A DNA stretch of 64,000 nucleotides from Pseudomonas silvicola (GTDB taxonomy: Bacteria > Pseudomonadota > Gammaproteobacteria > Pseudomonadales > Pseudomonadaceae), in assembly GCF_026651855.1 (NCBI RefSeq), contig NZ_CP093280.1, forward strand, positions 1,714,001 to 1,778,000, read 5' to 3'. Both the position numbers and the translations under genes were made by a program. The notes beneath the pieces were generated by a model, which was not told the DNA's origin, ran no database searches, and saw only the letters and a list, made by a program, of their open reading frames with translations. This document shows, piece after piece, positions 55,269 through 64,000 of the stretch (positions are counted from its first letter, which is position 1; each line of letters begins with the position of its first letter).

Positions 55269-58200
55269 GCGCGTCCCCCAAAAGGTTCCCGGAATAAGGC
55301 TTGATACCCAGGTCTATGAATTGCGCGATCACTCGAAAACGGTCATCGCAGAGCAGGATCTGGGTCCTGAAGTCGCTGGTCTTCTCAGTCAAGGCGTAGT
55401 AGGTACCGGCCGGGCAGTCCACAGGTCCGCTCCAGACCAGTGCGCCCAGGGTGAATGGCAATACGGGCGTACTGCGGCTCTCCAAGGTCAAGGCCAGCCC
55501 CGATTGCAATGCTCCGTCGAGCAACCCCCACTGCTGGATCGCTTCGGTGCCGTGGCAAATCAGGCGCGCGCAGGCGAGCGGCCCTTGCCGATCAACCCAG
55601 ATGACGCTGCGAAAATCCCCGCCGTAATCGATACCCAAGGCATCGAATGCCTCGTAAAGGGGGGCAGCGTCTATACGTCGCGCATCCGGCAGGCGTCCTT
55701 GGATCTCACCTAGGCGCTGCAATGCCTGGCTGATCGGAGCCGGGCACTGCAGGTCGAACGAGAGCATGCCGTTGACCAACGACGTGTCGCCTGACAGCAA
55801 CCTGAACGTGCCATCGTCTGTAATGGCCAGATCCAGCGCGCTATCGGCGGCGCACTGGCTGAGTGGTACGCGCCAAGTGATGTCCACCAGGCTCCTGTGC
55901 AAGGTATCGCGCCGGTCGAGACGTAACCCCCAATATAATGCGCATACGCCGGGTAGCACGCCTTGGCGGTTCACCTGATGGTCTTGGAAGACCGGGTGAC
56001 GTGCGGTCACCTCCGAGGGGCGATCGTGGCCGGGCTTCAAGCTCTGTAAGGTCGATGGCAGTGGGTAGCGATAGCTGTCGTCGAAGCGATAGGTCGGCAG
56101 GCGTACTGGGAATATCGAGGCGTCGAAAATTGACGGCTCAAGCGCGCCCCCCTGCAGGTAGGTGCTTGCTGCCTGTTGCAGTACGAGGTCTTTGTTTGCA
56201 GGCAGGGGACGGTCTTCTATGATGCATTCCAGTGCCTGAAGCAGGCTCTGGTGATCGTGCACCGCCACGGCAACGCGCCAGGCCATAGCGGTGCGATGCA
56301 ATCCTAGCGTCTTGGCAATGGCAGCGAGACTCGCATCCGGGTGTCCCGCCAGCCAGATTTTTAGCGCTTTGGCCTGGCGCTTGAGTGCTGGCGCATCGAA
56401 TCCTGAGAGCACCGCGAGGCAGGGGGCTTGGTTTTGCATCCGTTCGTGGCTGGCGGGCCGTGAGGGAGCGTTTTGTACCACCGCGTGCGCGCCGGAACCT
56501 CCAAAGCCATAACTGCAAACTCCGGCCCGGCGAATATCGCCGGCCTTGGGCCAGTTCTGGTTGCCAGCCTTGGCCAGTGCCGCGCCCTCGAGTTTCACTC
56601 GCGGGTTCTCACGGCCTCGCTCCGGGTTTGCCGGCACCACGGCTTCGGCGACGACCTTGACCGCCTTGATCAGGCCGAACAGTCCGGCAGCAGCTTCTAG
56701 ATGGCCGAAGGCGGCTTTGGACGTGCCGAGGTAGATCGGTGCATCGCCCTGGACATGCATGCTGGTCAGTGCGCGACTGATGCCTTCGGCCTCGATGGGG
56801 TCGCCCAGGCGCGTTCCTGTTCCGTGGGTTTCGATGAATCCGACGCCGGAAGTGCCACCTAGGGAGCGATAGACACTCGCGATCATGTCTGCTTGGGCGC
56901 TGGCGCTTGGCGCGGTCAAGGACGCCGAGCGTCCGCAATGGCCGTCCTCGACCGCTGCCAGCAGCGCACACGGCCCCAGGCCGGGCACTGGCTCTTCGGC
57001 CCGACACAACAGCATGGCAAACACGCCTTCGCCCCTGACATACCCGTTCGCAGCTTCGGCAAAGGGGGAGCAGACACCGTTCGGCGAGAGGAACTGTCCT
57101 GCACGCAATGCATCATCCGTGCGTGCATCGATCAGAAGATTCACCGCACCTACGAACGCCATGTCGCAACGGCCCTGTTGCAGATCGGCCGCAGCTCGGG
57201 CGAGCACGGTCAGACCGCTGGAGCAGGCCGTGTCGATCGTCACCGATGGCCCCCGCCAGTCGAATTGGTACGACAGCCGGTTGGCCAGGATACTCGCCGA
57301 GGTGCCTGTCATGTCGTAGGCATGGGCCGTCTTTTGCCGCGCCGATACGACGGTAGCGTATTCGCAGCCTGTGGCCGCGATATAACAGCCAACGCGCGCG
57401 CCGCGATATTCGTCGGGGACCAGACCGGCATCTTCGAAGGTCCGCCAGCACTCTTGCAGTAGCAGACGCTGGCGTGGGTCCATGTGCGCAGCCTCGACGG
57501 CCGAAATGCCGAAGAAAGCGGCATCGAAGCTGTCGATGTCATGCAGGTAGCCGCCCGGCAAGATGCTCGGCGGATCGGCCCTGACGCACGGCGCGATGCA
57601 ATTCCGCTGCTCCAGCATCGCTTGCCACAGTTCATCGATGTCCTGTCCGGCCGGGCCGACGCCTGCCATCCCGAGGATGACCAGCGGCGAAGCCTCCGGC
57701 TGGGTCGCTGGTTTGGGGCTGGAAAGTTCGCTGGGCATGTTGGTATGCAACGCGTTGGCGATGGCGGTGAGACTGCTGAGTTCGTAAAAGCGATGCGGCG
57801 CAATATCTACTGCGAGCTCGCGGTACAAGCGCTCTGCCAGCAAGTTGAAGCCGATTGAATCCACCCCCGCTGCGACCAGTGACTGATTGGGGTCCTGGAC
57901 CTGTAAACCCAGTGTTTCGGCAATCAATCTGCGCAGCTCGGTGATGCCCTGTGACTCGCTGTCGCGGCTTGGACCGCTCTCTTGCTCAGGCGCTGAGCGA
58001 GCAAGCGTCTGCAATTCGGCATGCATCAGCCTGTGCAAGTCGAGCTTGCCGTTGGGCGTGTGCGGCCACTGGTCCACCACTACATAGCGCGACGGGCAAC
58101 GCTGCTCGGGCAGCCGAGAGGCGACTTGTGCGCGCAATGTTTCCACGTCGAATGGACGGCCTTGGGCCGGTCGAATGAATGCGCACAGGTGGGCGACAGG

Positions 58201-60705
58201 CTCCTCGCGCACCACGCAGCAAGGCTCCACATCTGGTGCAAGGCGCCTGATCAGCGCCTCAGCCTCGGACAGCTCCACGCGATGGCCGCGTATCTTGACC
58301 TGGGAGTCCAGCCGACCGAGGTACTCGATACGTTGCTCGCCCCAAGCCACAGCTCGGTCACCTGTGCGGTAGGCGCGATTGCTCTGCGCGCTGAATGGCT
58401 CGATGAAGTTGTGCTGCGGGGCCGGCGGCAGGTAACCCGCTCCGACCAGCGATCCGCTGATGACCAGTTCGCCAGGAACTCCCAGGGCGAGCGGCTGCAA
58501 TTGACTGTCCACGACCTGCAGGGCGGTATTGTCCAGCGGATGTCCGATGCTGAGCGGCATACCGCGGGTGACGCGCTGGCAACTGGCCCAGATTGTGGCC
58601 TCGGTGGGGCCGTAGACATGAAACAGCGTATGGCCTGCGGCCAAGACCCAGTCTGCCATTTCCTGACTCAGACGCTCGCCACCGCACAGCAGGGTGATAG
58701 GGCGTAGCGCCCGCCAGTTGGAGTCTTTCAACAGACGCAGGCTCGAGGGGGTGAGCTGCAGGATCTCGATCCGATCGCGCTCGATACGATCTATCAGTTG
58801 TCGGCCGCTGCGTCGCACAGGGTCGTCGACGATCACTATACAGCCGTTGCTGCACAGCGGCAGCAGTGCTTCGAGCAAGGAAATGTCGAAGCTGAGCGGA
58901 GTCAACGCGATCCAGCGCGCACCCGGATAGCAAAATGGCATCGCCGCCATGGCCGTCAGGAAGGCTGCCAGATTGTCACGGCCGATCTGGATACCCTTAG
59001 GGACGCCAGTACTGCCTGAGGAAAACATCTGGTAGGCAATGGGGTCGATCTCTTGCGAAGACGATGTAGACGTCTGCGCCTCGGACATCACCTGTGTTTC
59101 GATGTCCAGGAGTGCCGCCCGGGGAGCCGCATGGGCAAGACGAGCGTGTGTAGAGCGATCGCACATTACGTAGCTGATCTGGGTTCGGTGGATCAGATCG
59201 CTCAAGGCTTCGTCGGGCAGGCCGGCCTCAAGTGGGGTGAAGCGAGCGCCGTGCTTGAGCGCTGCCAGCAGTGCGATCGGCAGCCAACGGTTGCGGCCGA
59301 TGCAGATCCCGACTTGGCTGACCTTTTGTTGCGCCAGGCGTGCAACGGTGGCGTCGATACTGCTGCGCAGTGCGCTGTAGGTCAGCTCACCTTCGTCGTC
59401 AATTACCGCAATCTGTTCTGCCTCCGCCTGTTCCAGTGCGCACAGCATCTGCTCCATCGAAAGGGGAGGGATTCGTTGGCCTCGTTCGCCAAGTTCTGGT
59501 TGCTCCAGTGGTCCCAGCGCTGCGAAGGGCTGCTGCGTTTCGTTGAGCAAGTCGTGCAGGCTGTGTTGAAACTGTTCGGCGAACTGCGCAAACCAGCGCG
59601 GCGTGCTGCGTTCGTGACTGGCCTCCAGGCGCACTTGCAGACATCCCCCGGCCATCGAGCACACGGCGGCCAGATCGTACGGTCCACCTGCGCATGGCAA
59701 GGCATGAACCTCGCAGACCTCGCTCAGCGTTGGGGCGGTCGGTGTTAGCAGCCCAGGCGACTCATTGATGACGACATTGCCCGCGTTCCCCGCCGGGAAC
59801 TGAGCCAGCAGCTCGCTCCACGGTGTGTGCTGGCAGGGACGGATACGTCGACGTGTTTCGCCGATGCGTTGTAACAATACGTGCGCGTCTGAACAGGCAT
59901 CCACGTCGACAGGCAGAGGAACAAGGTTGCTGCAGGTCCCTGCGTCGGGGCCGCCAGGCACCTGTACCGTATGGCACAGCATTATTTTGGCGCGCTGCTC
60001 CCAAGCCCGCAGGTAGCGGCCAAGGGTCAGTGCCATGGCCGCGCAGGTCAGGCGAAACCCGCTGGTTTGTAGGGTGCTGCACTGATCGGGGGTGACCTGG
60101 CTGAAGGCCATTGTGGTTGTCCTGACCTGACCTGACCGGGGGCCTGAGGCAGGCGGCATCATCGGCAGGGGTTGCTCCAGGGTGTAACCGGCGAGCAGCT
60201 CGCTCCAGAAACCTGCAGGCGTTGGCGTGCGTGGACTGGCTGCGGGGCAGCGCACCGGCCTACGGCCGGCGTAACACTCGCTCAGGGCTGCCAGAAAGCG
60301 CTGCACACTCACGCCGTCCATCACCAGGTGGCTGAAGAGGCAGTCCAGGTAGCGCTGCCCGTCCTTAAGTATCTGCAGGACGAAGCGATAGTGCCTTGAG
60401 CGGTCCTGCGCCAGGGATTGCAATGGTTGCAGGCAACTACCGTATTCCAGCACCTCAGGGCTCAGGGCCAGGCGCTTGCTGAACAGCGTGCCGTTGTTGA
60501 GCAAGAAGGTATTGCGCAGGCTGGCGAAGGGCCCGGCCAGCAATTGATACAGGGCATGGTCCAGAAGCTGAACATCCACCGACGGTGCCAGCGCGAAGCG
60601 GTAGCTCAATATCAGTCCCGGATCGCCAGCATGCGTCTGGCTGCGGCGCCAGATCAGCGTTTCTTCTGGTGTGGCATGACGGCAATCGGCAATGAGGGTG
60701 TCCAT
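55252..60705 (-). CDS. Hybrid NRPS/trans-AT PKS, C-A(Gly)-PCP-KS-DH
   Basis: The 1817-aa protein starts with a condensation domain (1-440) whose HHxxxDG is SHLVMDG (125-131), keeping the second His. The adenylation domain (about 445-905) has SSGSTGVPKG, YGPTEAT, GRLDSQVKIRG and NGKLDL. My manual reading of the ten specificity residues is D-I-L-Q-L-G-V-I-W-K, very close to the known glycine code. A carrier domain (VAAGVDSIGF, near 948) and a KS with full triad (DTACSSG near 1158, ETHGTG, FGHLEAAAG) follow. A dehydratase ends the protein (DHQVNRQGVLPG near 1575, LLDGALQ near 1730). The DH N-motif has R and G swapped relative to the usual VNGQRVLPG. A glycine starter fits LkcA. The ATG directly abuts the stop of the upstream gene. 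Confidence 0.93.
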   Translation of the reverse strand: MDTLIADCRHATPEETLIWRRSQTHAGDPGLILSYRFALAPSVDVQLLDHALYQLLAGPFASLRNTFLLNNGTLFSKRLALSPEVLEYGSCLQPLQSLAQDRSRHYRFVLQILKDGQRYLDCLFSHLVMDGVSVQRFLAALSECYAGRRPVRCPAASPRTPTPAGFWSELLAGYTLEQPLPMMPPASGPRSGQVRTTTMAFSQVTPDQCSTLQTSGFRLTCAAMALTLGRYLRAWEQRAKIMLCHTVQVPGGPDAGTCSNLVPLPVDVDACSDAHVLLQRIGETRRRIRPCQHTPWSELLAQFPAGNAGNVVINESPGLLTPTAPTLSEVCEVHALPCAGGPYDLAAVCSMAGGCLQVRLEASHERSTPRWFAQFAEQFQHSLHDLLNETQQPFAALGPLEQPELGERGQRIPPLSMEQMLCALEQAEAEQIAVIDDEGELTYSALRSSIDATVARLAQQKVSQVGICIGRNRWLPIALLAALKHGARFTPLEAGLPDEALSDLIHRTQISYVMCDRSTHARLAHAAPRAALLDIETQVMSEAQTSTSSSQEIDPIAYQMFSSGSTGVPKGIQIGRDNLAAFLTAMAAMPFCYPGARWIALTPLSFDISLLEALLPLCSNGCIVIVDDPVRRSGRQLIDRIERDRIEILQLTPSSLRLLKDSNWRALRPITLLCGGERLSQEMADWVLAAGHTLFHVYGPTEATIWASCQRVTRGMPLSIGHPLDNTALQVVDSQLQPLALGVPGELVISGSLVGAGYLPPAPQHNFIEPFSAQSNRAYRTGDRAVAWGEQRIEYLGRLDSQVKIRGHRVELSEAEALIRRLAPDVEPCCVVREEPVAHLCAFIRPAQGRPFDVETLRAQVASRLPEQRCPSRYVVVDQWPHTPNGKLDLHRLMHAELQTLARSAPEQESGPSRDSESQGITELRRLIAETLGLQVQDPNQSLVAAGVDSIGFNLLAERLYRELAVDIAPHRFYELSSLTAIANALHTNMPSELSSPKPATQPEASPLVILGMAGVGPAGQDIDELWQAMLEQRNCIAPCVRADPPSILPGGYLHDIDSFDAAFFGISAVEAAHMDPRQRLLLQECWRTFEDAGLVPDEYRGARVGCYIAATGCEYATVVSARQKTAHAYDMTGTSASILANRLSYQFDWRGPSVTIDTACSSGLTVLARAAADLQQGRCDMAFVGAVNLLIDARTDDALRAGQFLSPNGVCSPFAEAANGYVRGEGVFAMLLCRAEEPVPGLGPCALLAAVEDGHCGRSASLTAPSASAQADMIASVYRSLGGTSGVGFIETHGTGTRLGDPIEAEGISRALTSMHVQGDAPIYLGTSKAAFGHLEAAAGLFGLIKAVKVVAEAVVPANPERGRENPRVKLEGAALAKAGNQNWPKAGDIRRAGVCSYGFGGSGAHAVVQNAPSRPASHERMQNQAPCLAVLSGFDAPALKRQAKALKIWLAGHPDASLAAIAKTLGLHRTAMAWRVAVAVHDHQSLLQALECIIEDRPLPANKDLVLQQAASTYLQGGALEPSIFDASIFPVRLPTYRFDDSYRYPLPSTLQSLKPGHDRPSEVTARHPVFQDHQVNRQGVLPGVCALYWGLRLDRRDTLHRSLVDITWRVPLSQCAADSALDLAITDDGTFRLLSGDTSLVNGMLSFDLQCPAPISQALQRLGEIQGRLPDARRIDAAPLYEAFDALGIDYGGDFRSVIWVDRQGPLACARLICHGTEAIQQWGLLDGALQSGLALTLESRSTPVLPFTLGALVWSGPVDCPAGTYYALTEKTSDFRTQILLCDDRFRVIAQFIDLGIKPYSGNLLGDAHEQQR

Positions 60706-63700
60706 TCAAGCTACCTGCGTGACGTTGGCGGAGGGCTTGCTGACGCGTAGCCAGTCGAGCAACGTTCGGTTGACGAGCGTTGCGTGTGTCAGAGGCGAGA
60801 AGTGACCGGCATCGGCAATTTCCAAGAACCGTGCCTTTTCGAGCTGTCGCAGCGGCATGACGCACTGGGCCTGGATCACATTGTCCTGGGCGCCGTGGAT
60901 GAGTAGCAGCGGCACATTCAGATCTGCCAATGCCTCGCGGATATCGAATGTGCTCAGCGCCTGAATGTAGGCACCCAGGCTCCTGAGGTTCAGGCCCGCG
61001 CCGATCCGTGAGGCGACGCGGCCGTTACCCGGTAGAATTTGGTCTAATAGCTCGCCGCACCCCTCTAGTTCACTTTGCGCTTGCAGGGTGTCTTCCAGGA
61101 TTGTCTCGCCGAACCATGGCGCGGCACTGATCACCGTGATGGGCCCTACGCACGGCGAGTGTTGGAGCGCAGCATGCAGTGCCACGCAGCCTCCAAGCGA
61201 CCAGCCGATGCACGGGACGGGCTGACCCGCCACGGACAGTTCTTCGCACAACCGCGCCAATTGCGCAGCGATCCTGCCCATATCGATCTCTAAGGTATCG
61301 GACTGGACTGCGTCATGCAGCGGCAATTCGACGATGCAAGGACTCCAGCCGTTACGCCGCAGCATGGGCAATTGCTGCACCCAGATCCTGGGTGAGGCAT
61401 TGAGCGGGCTGACCATTATCACAGGCGGCAGGTTGCTGGTCTGGTCCAGCACCGTCAGGCCGCTGCGGGTCTGGCGCCGGCGCAGGCCCAGTGGCATGTC
61501 GGTCGCCGTTGGGTTGGCTACGTGGGCCGACGGCGTCGTACGCTCGATCAGCGTGGCCAGTTCGGCCAGCGTGCTGGCGGCAAAGACCTGTTCGACAGCC
61601 ATCTTTCTGCTCCGTTTCTGGAAGGGTGCTAGCAGTTGCAGTGCCGTCAGGGAGTCGACCCCAAGGCTGGACAGCGGAGCTTGGCTATCGACCTCTTCGA
61701 GTTGGTAGCCGCACAGCTGGGCAAGGCGTTGGCGCAGTTCCTCCAGCACGTTGGCGGATCCGCCAGCGTTGCCTTGGTCTGTCGCTGTGCTTGGCCGGCC
61801 AGGCCAGAACGCACGGCGGGCGAAGGGATAGGGGGGCACATGGATGGCCTGGGATACTCCGATGCGGGTAGCCATGCCTTGCAGCCAGCGAGCAGCGACG
61901 CCGTCGGGTCGACGAACGCTAACGGGCACCTCTCGGTAGACGCGAGCGACAACCACCCCTGTCGGAGTCGAGTGCCCCCATCGCGCCAGGGCATCGACCA
62001 CTCGGTCGACCTGCTCTGCGAAGACCACTGCCCGCACGGCCTGAGGCGTCCTGGCCGCGCAACTGGCACACACTTGTGCATAGGACAGTGTGCCTTGGGC
62101 GAGAAATCGGGCCAGCGATAGTGCCGTTCTTTGTAGTCCGGCTTCATCGGCGGCGCTGAGGCACAGGCCTTCGATATTGACCTTAGCAGCGCTTGCGCTG
62201 CCTGGCTTGTGTAACAACACATGGGCGTTCACACCAGTGAAGCCGAACGCGCTGATGGCGATGCCGGCGCCGGGCGGCAGGGCATGTGCGGTGTGGGGGG
62301 ATGATACTGGCGTGATGTCGTACCAGTGCGGCGAAGAGGATGGCCTCAGCAACGGCCCAGGTATCTGCTGCCGGTCCAGGGCCAGTAGCGCCTTGAGTAC
62401 GCTGAGCAGCCCAGAACTGACCAAGGTATGACCGAAGATCGTTTTGTTCGCCCCAAGGTATCGCGGTTCTTGTCCCTCGAGTCGCCCGTAGGTCTGCGCC
62501 AACGCCTTGGCTTCGAGCGGATCGCCCACCGGGGTTCCTGTACCATGGGTCTCGATCAGGGCGATGCGCTCAGGTCCTTGCCCACCTTGTCGTCGCGCAT
62601 CCTCCCAGGCTGCACGGATGACCTCGGCTTGCCCGCTCACACTCGGCGACATCAGGCCATTGCTGCGACCATCGTGGCCAACCGCACTGCCGTCGAGCTG
62701 CGCGAGTATTGCCAGCCCCAGGTTCTGGGCCGCCTCCTGGGTGGCCAACAACAGCGCTCCGGCGCCCTCGGCGGGGGCGAAACCGTCGCCGCGTTCGTTG
62801 AATGCAAGACAGTGCCCGGAGGCAGAGAGCACTTGGCTTGCCTGTGCCAGGCGAAAAACTTCATCGGTGCAGAAGAGCGTCGCTGCGCAGACGATAGCGG
62901 CATCGCACTGGCCACTGCGTAAAGCCATGGCGGCCTGGTGCAGTGCCACCAAGGAGGAGGAGCAGGCGGTGTCGATCGAAAGTACAGGTCCCGGCAGGTC
63001 GAAACAGTAGGCGATACGACCGGCCAGGGCGGAGAACGCGTTGCCGGTGAAAGCCGCAGCACTGATTGCTTGCTCGCTATGTGCGCTGAGTACGTGGCGG
63101 TAGTCGCCCGGCAGCCCGGTGGCGAATACGCCGCAACGCAGTGTCTTGAGCTCGGCCAGGGTCAGTCCGCTGCACTCAATGGCGTGCCAGGTCTGCTCCA
63201 GGGACAGCCGTTGCTGCGGATCGACGCAGACCGACTCGTTGGGCGAGAGATGGAAGAAGCCATTGTCGAAGGCGTCGATGTCCTGCAGAAACCCACCCTT
63301 GAAGCTCCCGGTTCGTTTGTGCTCACCCATGATGCCGGTTTGCGGCTTGCCGCTATCAAGCACTTTCCATAGTTCGTCGAGCGATGCTGCCCCTGGGAAA
63401 CGCCCGGCAGCGCCCACGATCACCGGTGTGCGTCCAGACTCGGAGCGAGGATTTTCGTTTGGAGTTGCCCGTGTTGTGGTCGAAGGCTCGATGCGTACTT
63501 GAATCAGTTTCAACAGCTCGCGCAGCGAGGCCGCCTCGAACAGGTCCGCCGTGCGGCAGGGCACTGCAAAGCGTTGGGCAATGGCCTTCGCCAACTGCGC
63601 TGCGAGGATCGAATCGACGCCACGTTCGATGTAGGGCTCGTCTGCGTCAAGCAGCTCGACTTCGAGCAGCGCGTCGGCGAATAGTTTCTGCAGGGCCGAT

Positions 63701-63726
63701 AACGACAATGCGTCAGGGTAAGTCAT
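60706..63726 (-). CDS. Trans-AT polyketide synthase, ACP-KS-ACP-TE (release protein)
   Basis: The 1006-aa protein begins with an ACP (ERGVDSILAAQL, Ser near 38). The KS follows (about 95-520; DTACSSSLVALH near 252, ETHGTGTPVGDP near 391, and an unusual third motif ANKTIFGHTLVSSG near 431). A post-KS linker ends PPYPFARRAFWPGR. A second ACP (SSLGVDSLTAL, near 691) and an alpha/beta-hydrolase thioesterase (IGWSLGGC near 844, HGAQDN near 946, AGHFSPL near 973) complete it. There is no KR, DH or AT, so this module would leave a beta-keto group before release. That suits a terminal module, although the gene lies upstream of the glycine-loading gene. It corresponds to LkcG. The start overlaps the previous gene as ATGA. 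Confidence 0.92.
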   Translation of the reverse strand: MTYPDALSLSALQKLFADALLEVELLDADEPYIERGVDSILAAQLAKAIAQRFAVPCRTADLFEAASLRELLKLIQVRIEPSTTTRATPNENPRSESGRTPVIVGAAGRFPGAASLDELWKVLDSGKPQTGIMGEHKRTGSFKGGFLQDIDAFDNGFFHLSPNESVCVDPQQRLSLEQTWHAIECSGLTLAELKTLRCGVFATGLPGDYRHVLSAHSEQAISAAAFTGNAFSALAGRIAYCFDLPGPVLSIDTACSSSLVALHQAAMALRSGQCDAAIVCAATLFCTDEVFRLAQASQVLSASGHCLAFNERGDGFAPAEGAGALLLATQEAAQNLGLAILAQLDGSAVGHDGRSNGLMSPSVSGQAEVIRAAWEDARRQGGQGPERIALIETHGTGTPVGDPLEAKALAQTYGRLEGQEPRYLGANKTIFGHTLVSSGLLSVLKALLALDRQQIPGPLLRPSSSPHWYDITPVSSPHTAHALPPGAGIAISAFGFTGVNAHVLLHKPGSASAAKVNIEGLCLSAADEAGLQRTALSLARFLAQGTLSYAQVCASCAARTPQAVRAVVFAEQVDRVVDALARWGHSTPTGVVVARVYREVPVSVRRPDGVAARWLQGMATRIGVSQAIHVPPYPFARRAFWPGRPSTATDQGNAGGSANVLEELRQRLAQLCGYQLEEVDSQAPLSSLGVDSLTALQLLAPFQKRSRKMAVEQVFAASTLAELATLIERTTPSAHVANPTATDMPLGLRRRQTRSGLTVLDQTSNLPPVIMVSPLNASPRIWVQQLPMLRRNGWSPCIVELPLHDAVQSDTLEIDMGRIAAQLARLCEELSVAGQPVPCIGWSLGGCVALHAALQHSPCVGPITVISAAPWFGETILEDTLQAQSELEGCGELLDQILPGNGRVASRIGAGLNLRSLGAYIQALSTFDIREALADLNVPLLLIHGAQDNVIQAQCVMPLRQLEKARFLEIADAGHFSPLTHATLVNRTLLDWLRVSKPSANVTQVA

Positions 63727-64000
63727 GAGGCCTCCAGGTCTGCGGCGGTTTCGAACCAGTAAGGTTTGCTGTCGAACGCATAGCCAGGTAGCGAAATGCG
63801 TCTGCCGGGACCCTTCAGGTAAATGCGTCTGAGCGTGTCGCGGCCCTGCAGGTAAGTGGCCGCAAGCTCGGTGACGACGCTGTCGTCGAGCCCTAGGAGC
63901 TGCCCTTCGTCGCCGTGGCTCCTGAGTGCGTGGGGCTCGACGTAGTGCAAGGCCGCGCTGCTCAGTTGCTCGATCAACGAGGGCAGATCCGTTGCGCTGA
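63723..64000 (-). CDS. Polyketide synthase, C-terminal tail only (continues past right edge)
   Basis: Partial gene: the last 91 codons plus the stop at 63723-63725 are in the window and the frame is open to the edge. The residues RRISLPGYAFDSKPYWF are the standard post-KS linker of trans-AT synthases. The protein therefore ends right after a KS, and its partner ACP is the N-terminal ACP of the next gene, a split module. By position and order it is the LkcF-like candidate. Its domain content cannot be seen. Confidence 0.85.
   Translation of the reverse strand, partial: SATDLPSLIEQLSSAALHYVEPHALRSHGDEGQLLGLDDSVVTELAATYLQGRDTLRRIYLKGPGRRISLPGYAFDSKPYWFETAADLEAS

Overview
The window is chromosomal DNA of a Pseudomonas, most likely from the P. 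putida side of the genus. The evidence is high GC content, the gene order, and REP-type palindromes in the intergenic spaces. From memory, the order from nadD to hrpB follows the P. aeruginosa PAO1 backbone (nadD-rsfS-rlmH-mrdA-rodA-mltB-rlpA-dacA-lipB-lipA, then holA-lptE-leuS, lnt-corC-ybeY-phoH-miaB, hemL-thiE-thiD-ladS, amn, hrpB). No database search was run.

Layout. 1-11.2 kb, plus strand: the end of proA, NAD synthesis (nadD), ribosome maturation (rsfS, rlmH), the elongasome and peptidoglycan block (mrdA, rodA, mltB, rlpA, dacA), the lipoate genes (ybeD-type, lipB, lipA) and an LD-carboxypeptidase. 11.3-24.3 kb, mostly minus strand: a second lytic transglycosylase, the ribosome-rescue gene arfA (short and hairpin-containing), holA, lptE, leuS, an ElyC/YdcF-type gene (plus), lnt, corC, ybeY, a phoH-like gene and miaB. 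24.4-41.9 kb: a DUF1820 gene, a GST, a Sel1-repeat protein, hemL, thiE, thiD, the hybrid sensor kinase ladS, an AidB-like acyl-CoA dehydrogenase, amn, an RluE-type pseudouridine synthase, DUF2788, an Lrp-type regulator, a Q-rich DUF6515 protein, a cation-diffusion transporter, a small lipoprotein and hrpB.

42-64 kb is accessory DNA. After hrpB comes an AT-richer boundary with a LuxR-type regulator and a very short acyl-carrier-like gene. Then a tightly overlapping minus-strand operon enters from beyond the right edge. In transcription order it encodes a PKS tail (partial), ACP-KS-ACP-TE, C-A-PCP-KS-DH, KR-cMT-ACP-ACP-KS-DH, a free-standing malonyl transferase, an FAD-dependent amine-oxidase-like enzyme, an isochorismatase-like hydrolase, an MFS exporter and an ABC-F ATPase.

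This is a trans-AT polyketide/non-ribosomal peptide assembly line. The adenylation domain reads as glycine-specific by my manual alignment. A glycine starter, a KR-MT-ACP-ACP-KS protein, an ACP-KS-ACP-TE protein, a trans-AT, a flavin amine oxidase and an isochorismatase together form the parts list of the lankacidin (lkc) pathway of Streptomyces rochei. I therefore propose a lankacidin-type pathway in a Gram-negative host. Lankacidins bind the ribosomal peptidyl-transferase centre, so the ABC-F protein would be a logical self-protection factor and the MFS protein the exporter. The remaining assembly-line gene(s), expected to be LkcF-like, lie past position 64000.
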